NCBI GenBank assembly: GCA_020851415.1
Contig: JADZCU010000004.1
Location: 62,001-126,000, forward strand
From: Candidatus Peregrinibacteria bacterium
GTDB lineage: Bacteria > Patescibacteriota > Gracilibacteria > UBA1369
Reading direction: 5' to 3'
Length of the DNA stretch: 64,000 nucleotides
Shown here: piece after piece, positions 63,523 to 64,000 of the stretch
How the letters are laid out: each line of letters begins with the position of its first letter
Numbering within the stretch: position 1 is the stretch's first letter
The notes under the pieces: generated by a model
Databases searched by the model: none
The model's input: the letters and a program-made list of their open reading frames with translations, nothing else
What the model was told of the DNA's origin: nothing
Position numbers and translations under genes: made by a program

Positions 63523-63593
63523 TGGTGGAGCTACGGGGACTCGAACCCCGGCTGATAGATTCTCGAAACCATCAACGGAACCTTCCTAACCCC
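63523..63593 (-). ncRNA. tRNA-like RNA with alanine-type G3-U70 acceptor stem
   Basis: On the minus strand, GGGGUUA pairs with UAGCUCC (including a G3-U70 wobble), then ACCA ends the molecule (CCA at 63523-63525). The T arm is perfect: CGGGG, loop UUCGAGU, CCCCG. The rest is unusual. The D-arm region is a mini-hairpin GGA/UCC, and the anticodon-like arm is UGAUGG / CUAUCA with a ten-base loop UUUCGAGAAU. Total length is 71. A CGA anticodon (Ser) could be read only with a bulge. A tmRNA is less likely because no tag reading frame is inserted. Confidence 0.55.
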
Positions 63594-63672
63594 ACCACAT
63601 TGGTGACGTGAAATTATCATTTGTGGTTAAAATTTTTTTAATGAGAAACATATTTTTTTGGATTGAGTGAAT

Positions 63673-63701
63673 TTGATAGCTTATGAAAGTGGGGGTATAA
63701 T
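63673..63701 (+). promoter_or_regulatory. Strong promoter of the small RNA
   Basis: TTGATA (63673-63678), 17 bases, then a perfect TATAAT (63696-63701). The predicted start is near 63708, and no convincing gene lies downstream on this strand. Confidence 0.8.
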
Positions 63702-63707
63702 GTGTAT

Positions 63708-63830
63708 GGTTCTCGAAGCCATTAGCGAATCTCAGGTCTTGTTAACCAACGATGGTGGAGCTAAAAATGGTAATTGCTAACAACCTGAGATTACAGAAAG
63801 AGAGCCCCGGCGTGGGCTCTCTTTCTTTTT
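63708..63830 (+). ncRNA. Small RNA complementary to the tRNA-like RNA
   Basis: It runs from a consensus promoter to a strong terminator (about 120 bases). Its 5' end (63708-63727) can form 20 consecutive pairs, four of them G-U, with the anticodon-like arm of the tRNA-like RNA. Bases 63751-63763 (GATGGTGGAGCTA) are perfectly complementary to that RNA's 3' end including CCA. This second site sits in the apical loop of a long stem (63728-63744 / 63778-63792). A 50-codon frame from 63752 exists but runs through the terminator and is not convincing. Confidence 0.55.
63797..63830 (+). terminator. Terminator of the small RNA
   Basis: AAAGAGAGCCC (63797-63807) pairs with GGGCTCTCTTT (63814-63824) around CGGCGT, followed by CTTTTT. 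The symmetric stem could also stop grpE transcription from the other side, although its T-run there is poor. Confidence 0.85.
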
Positions 63831-63871
63831 CAACTATGCTAAGTGGTAGAAGTCTGCCCGGGCAGATTTGT

Positions 63872-64000
63872 TTATGCCGCTTCGCCGTTTCCTACGATTA
63901 CTTTGGCTGGTTTGAGGACTTTGTCGCCTAACATGAAGCCTTTTTCGGCTTCCTGGAGGATGATGTCTTTTTCACCGGGAGCCATCATAACTACTTCGTG
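63872..64000 (-). CDS. grpE: C-terminal end of GrpE (cut by window edge)
   Basis: GrpE is the nucleotide-exchange factor for DnaK. The last 42 residues are visible on the minus strand, ending at a TAA at 63872-63874. They have the typical C-terminal beta-domain pattern: HEVVMMAPGEKDIILQEAEK, GFMLGDKVLKPAKVIV. The frame runs off the window at 64000. About 4 kb and several genes separate it from dnaK, which is transcribed in the same direction. Confidence 0.9.
   Translation of the reverse strand, partial: HEVVMMAPGEKDIILQEAEKGFMLGDKVLKPAKVIVGNGEAA

Noticed and set aside
63523-63808. Full-length tmRNA on the minus strand ending at the UAGCUCCACCA end
   Set aside because: A possible GGGGCU start at 63808 is present, but I see no tag frame ending in a hydrophobic Ala-type tail, no conserved GGxUUCGAC motif next to the 5' end, and a closer GGGGUUA strand that pairs fully with the acceptor end.
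63752-63917. Open frame from ATG 63752 on the plus strand (MVELKMVIANN...)
   Set aside because: It reads through a strong terminator and into antisense grpE. Such frames are typical by-products of structured RNA genes.
1-64000. UGA recoded as glycine
   Set aside because: The map, BRO-N and small membrane protein genes end naturally at TGA near the expected family length, and no family is interrupted by in-frame TGA.
1-64000. CRISPR array or insertion sequence with transposase
   Set aside because: No regularly spaced direct repeats and no transposase or integrase gene were seen in any frame.

Overview
The window looks like a chromosome segment from a Candidate Phyla Radiation (Patescibacteria) bacterium, possibly of the Peregrinibacteria type. 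It carries a nearly complete bacterial ribosomal-protein superoperon in which rpmD (L30) is absent between S5 and L15, a known CPR trait. Many core proteins carry Lys/Ala-rich extensions. UGA serves as a stop (for example in the methionine aminopeptidase gene), so the UGA-glycine code of Gracilibacteria does not apply. Almost no start codon has a Shine-Dalgarno motif; leaders are A/T- or pyrimidine-rich.

Layout. Bases 1-240 hold the end of an unrecognised gene and a shared terminator. From 18.4 kb down to 0.27 kb, all on the minus strand, lies one long translation operon: tuf, rpsJ, a 179-base structured leader, rplC-D-W-B, rpsS, rplV, rpsC, rplP, rpmC, rpsQ, rplN-X-E, rpsN, rpsH, rplF-R, rpsE, rplO, secY, adk, map, infA, rpmJ, rpsM-K-D, rpoA, rplQ-M, rpsI. 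fusA follows as a separate unit. A small accessory block (peroxiredoxin, unknown protein, HflX, DoxX) separates fusA from a second operon, rpoB-ssb-rpoC-rpsL-rpsG, in which ssb sits unusually between the two large polymerase genes.

From 34 to 51 kb come an ABC exporter, a TIM-barrel protein, an envelope group (serS, an SLH-ankyrin protein, a proline-rich membrane protein), an HAD-like protein, a SIMPL protein, an rRNA methyltransferase, a second SLH protein, a transporter fused to HEAT repeats, and a divergent RelA/SpoT-like protein. From about 51 to 57.3 kb is an AT-rich accessory island with phage- and defence-related genes: DUF2779 nuclease, KilA-N, a 53-residue membrane protein, BRO-N, MazG-like pyrophosphohydrolase, nuclease-helicase (DUF2075) and a HicBA toxin-antitoxin pair.

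The last section has dnaK under a CIRCE/HrcA-type promoter, followed by a 41-residue gene and a DUF3467-like gene; a repeat-rich helical protein; an aminotransferase; TspO; a DUF1801 protein; and the end of grpE. Between the DUF1801 gene and grpE are two divergently transcribed candidate RNAs. One is a short tRNA-like molecule with an alanine-type G3-U70 acceptor stem. The other is a small RNA with a good promoter and terminator that can pair with both ends of the first. This pair is the best candidate in the window for something undescribed.
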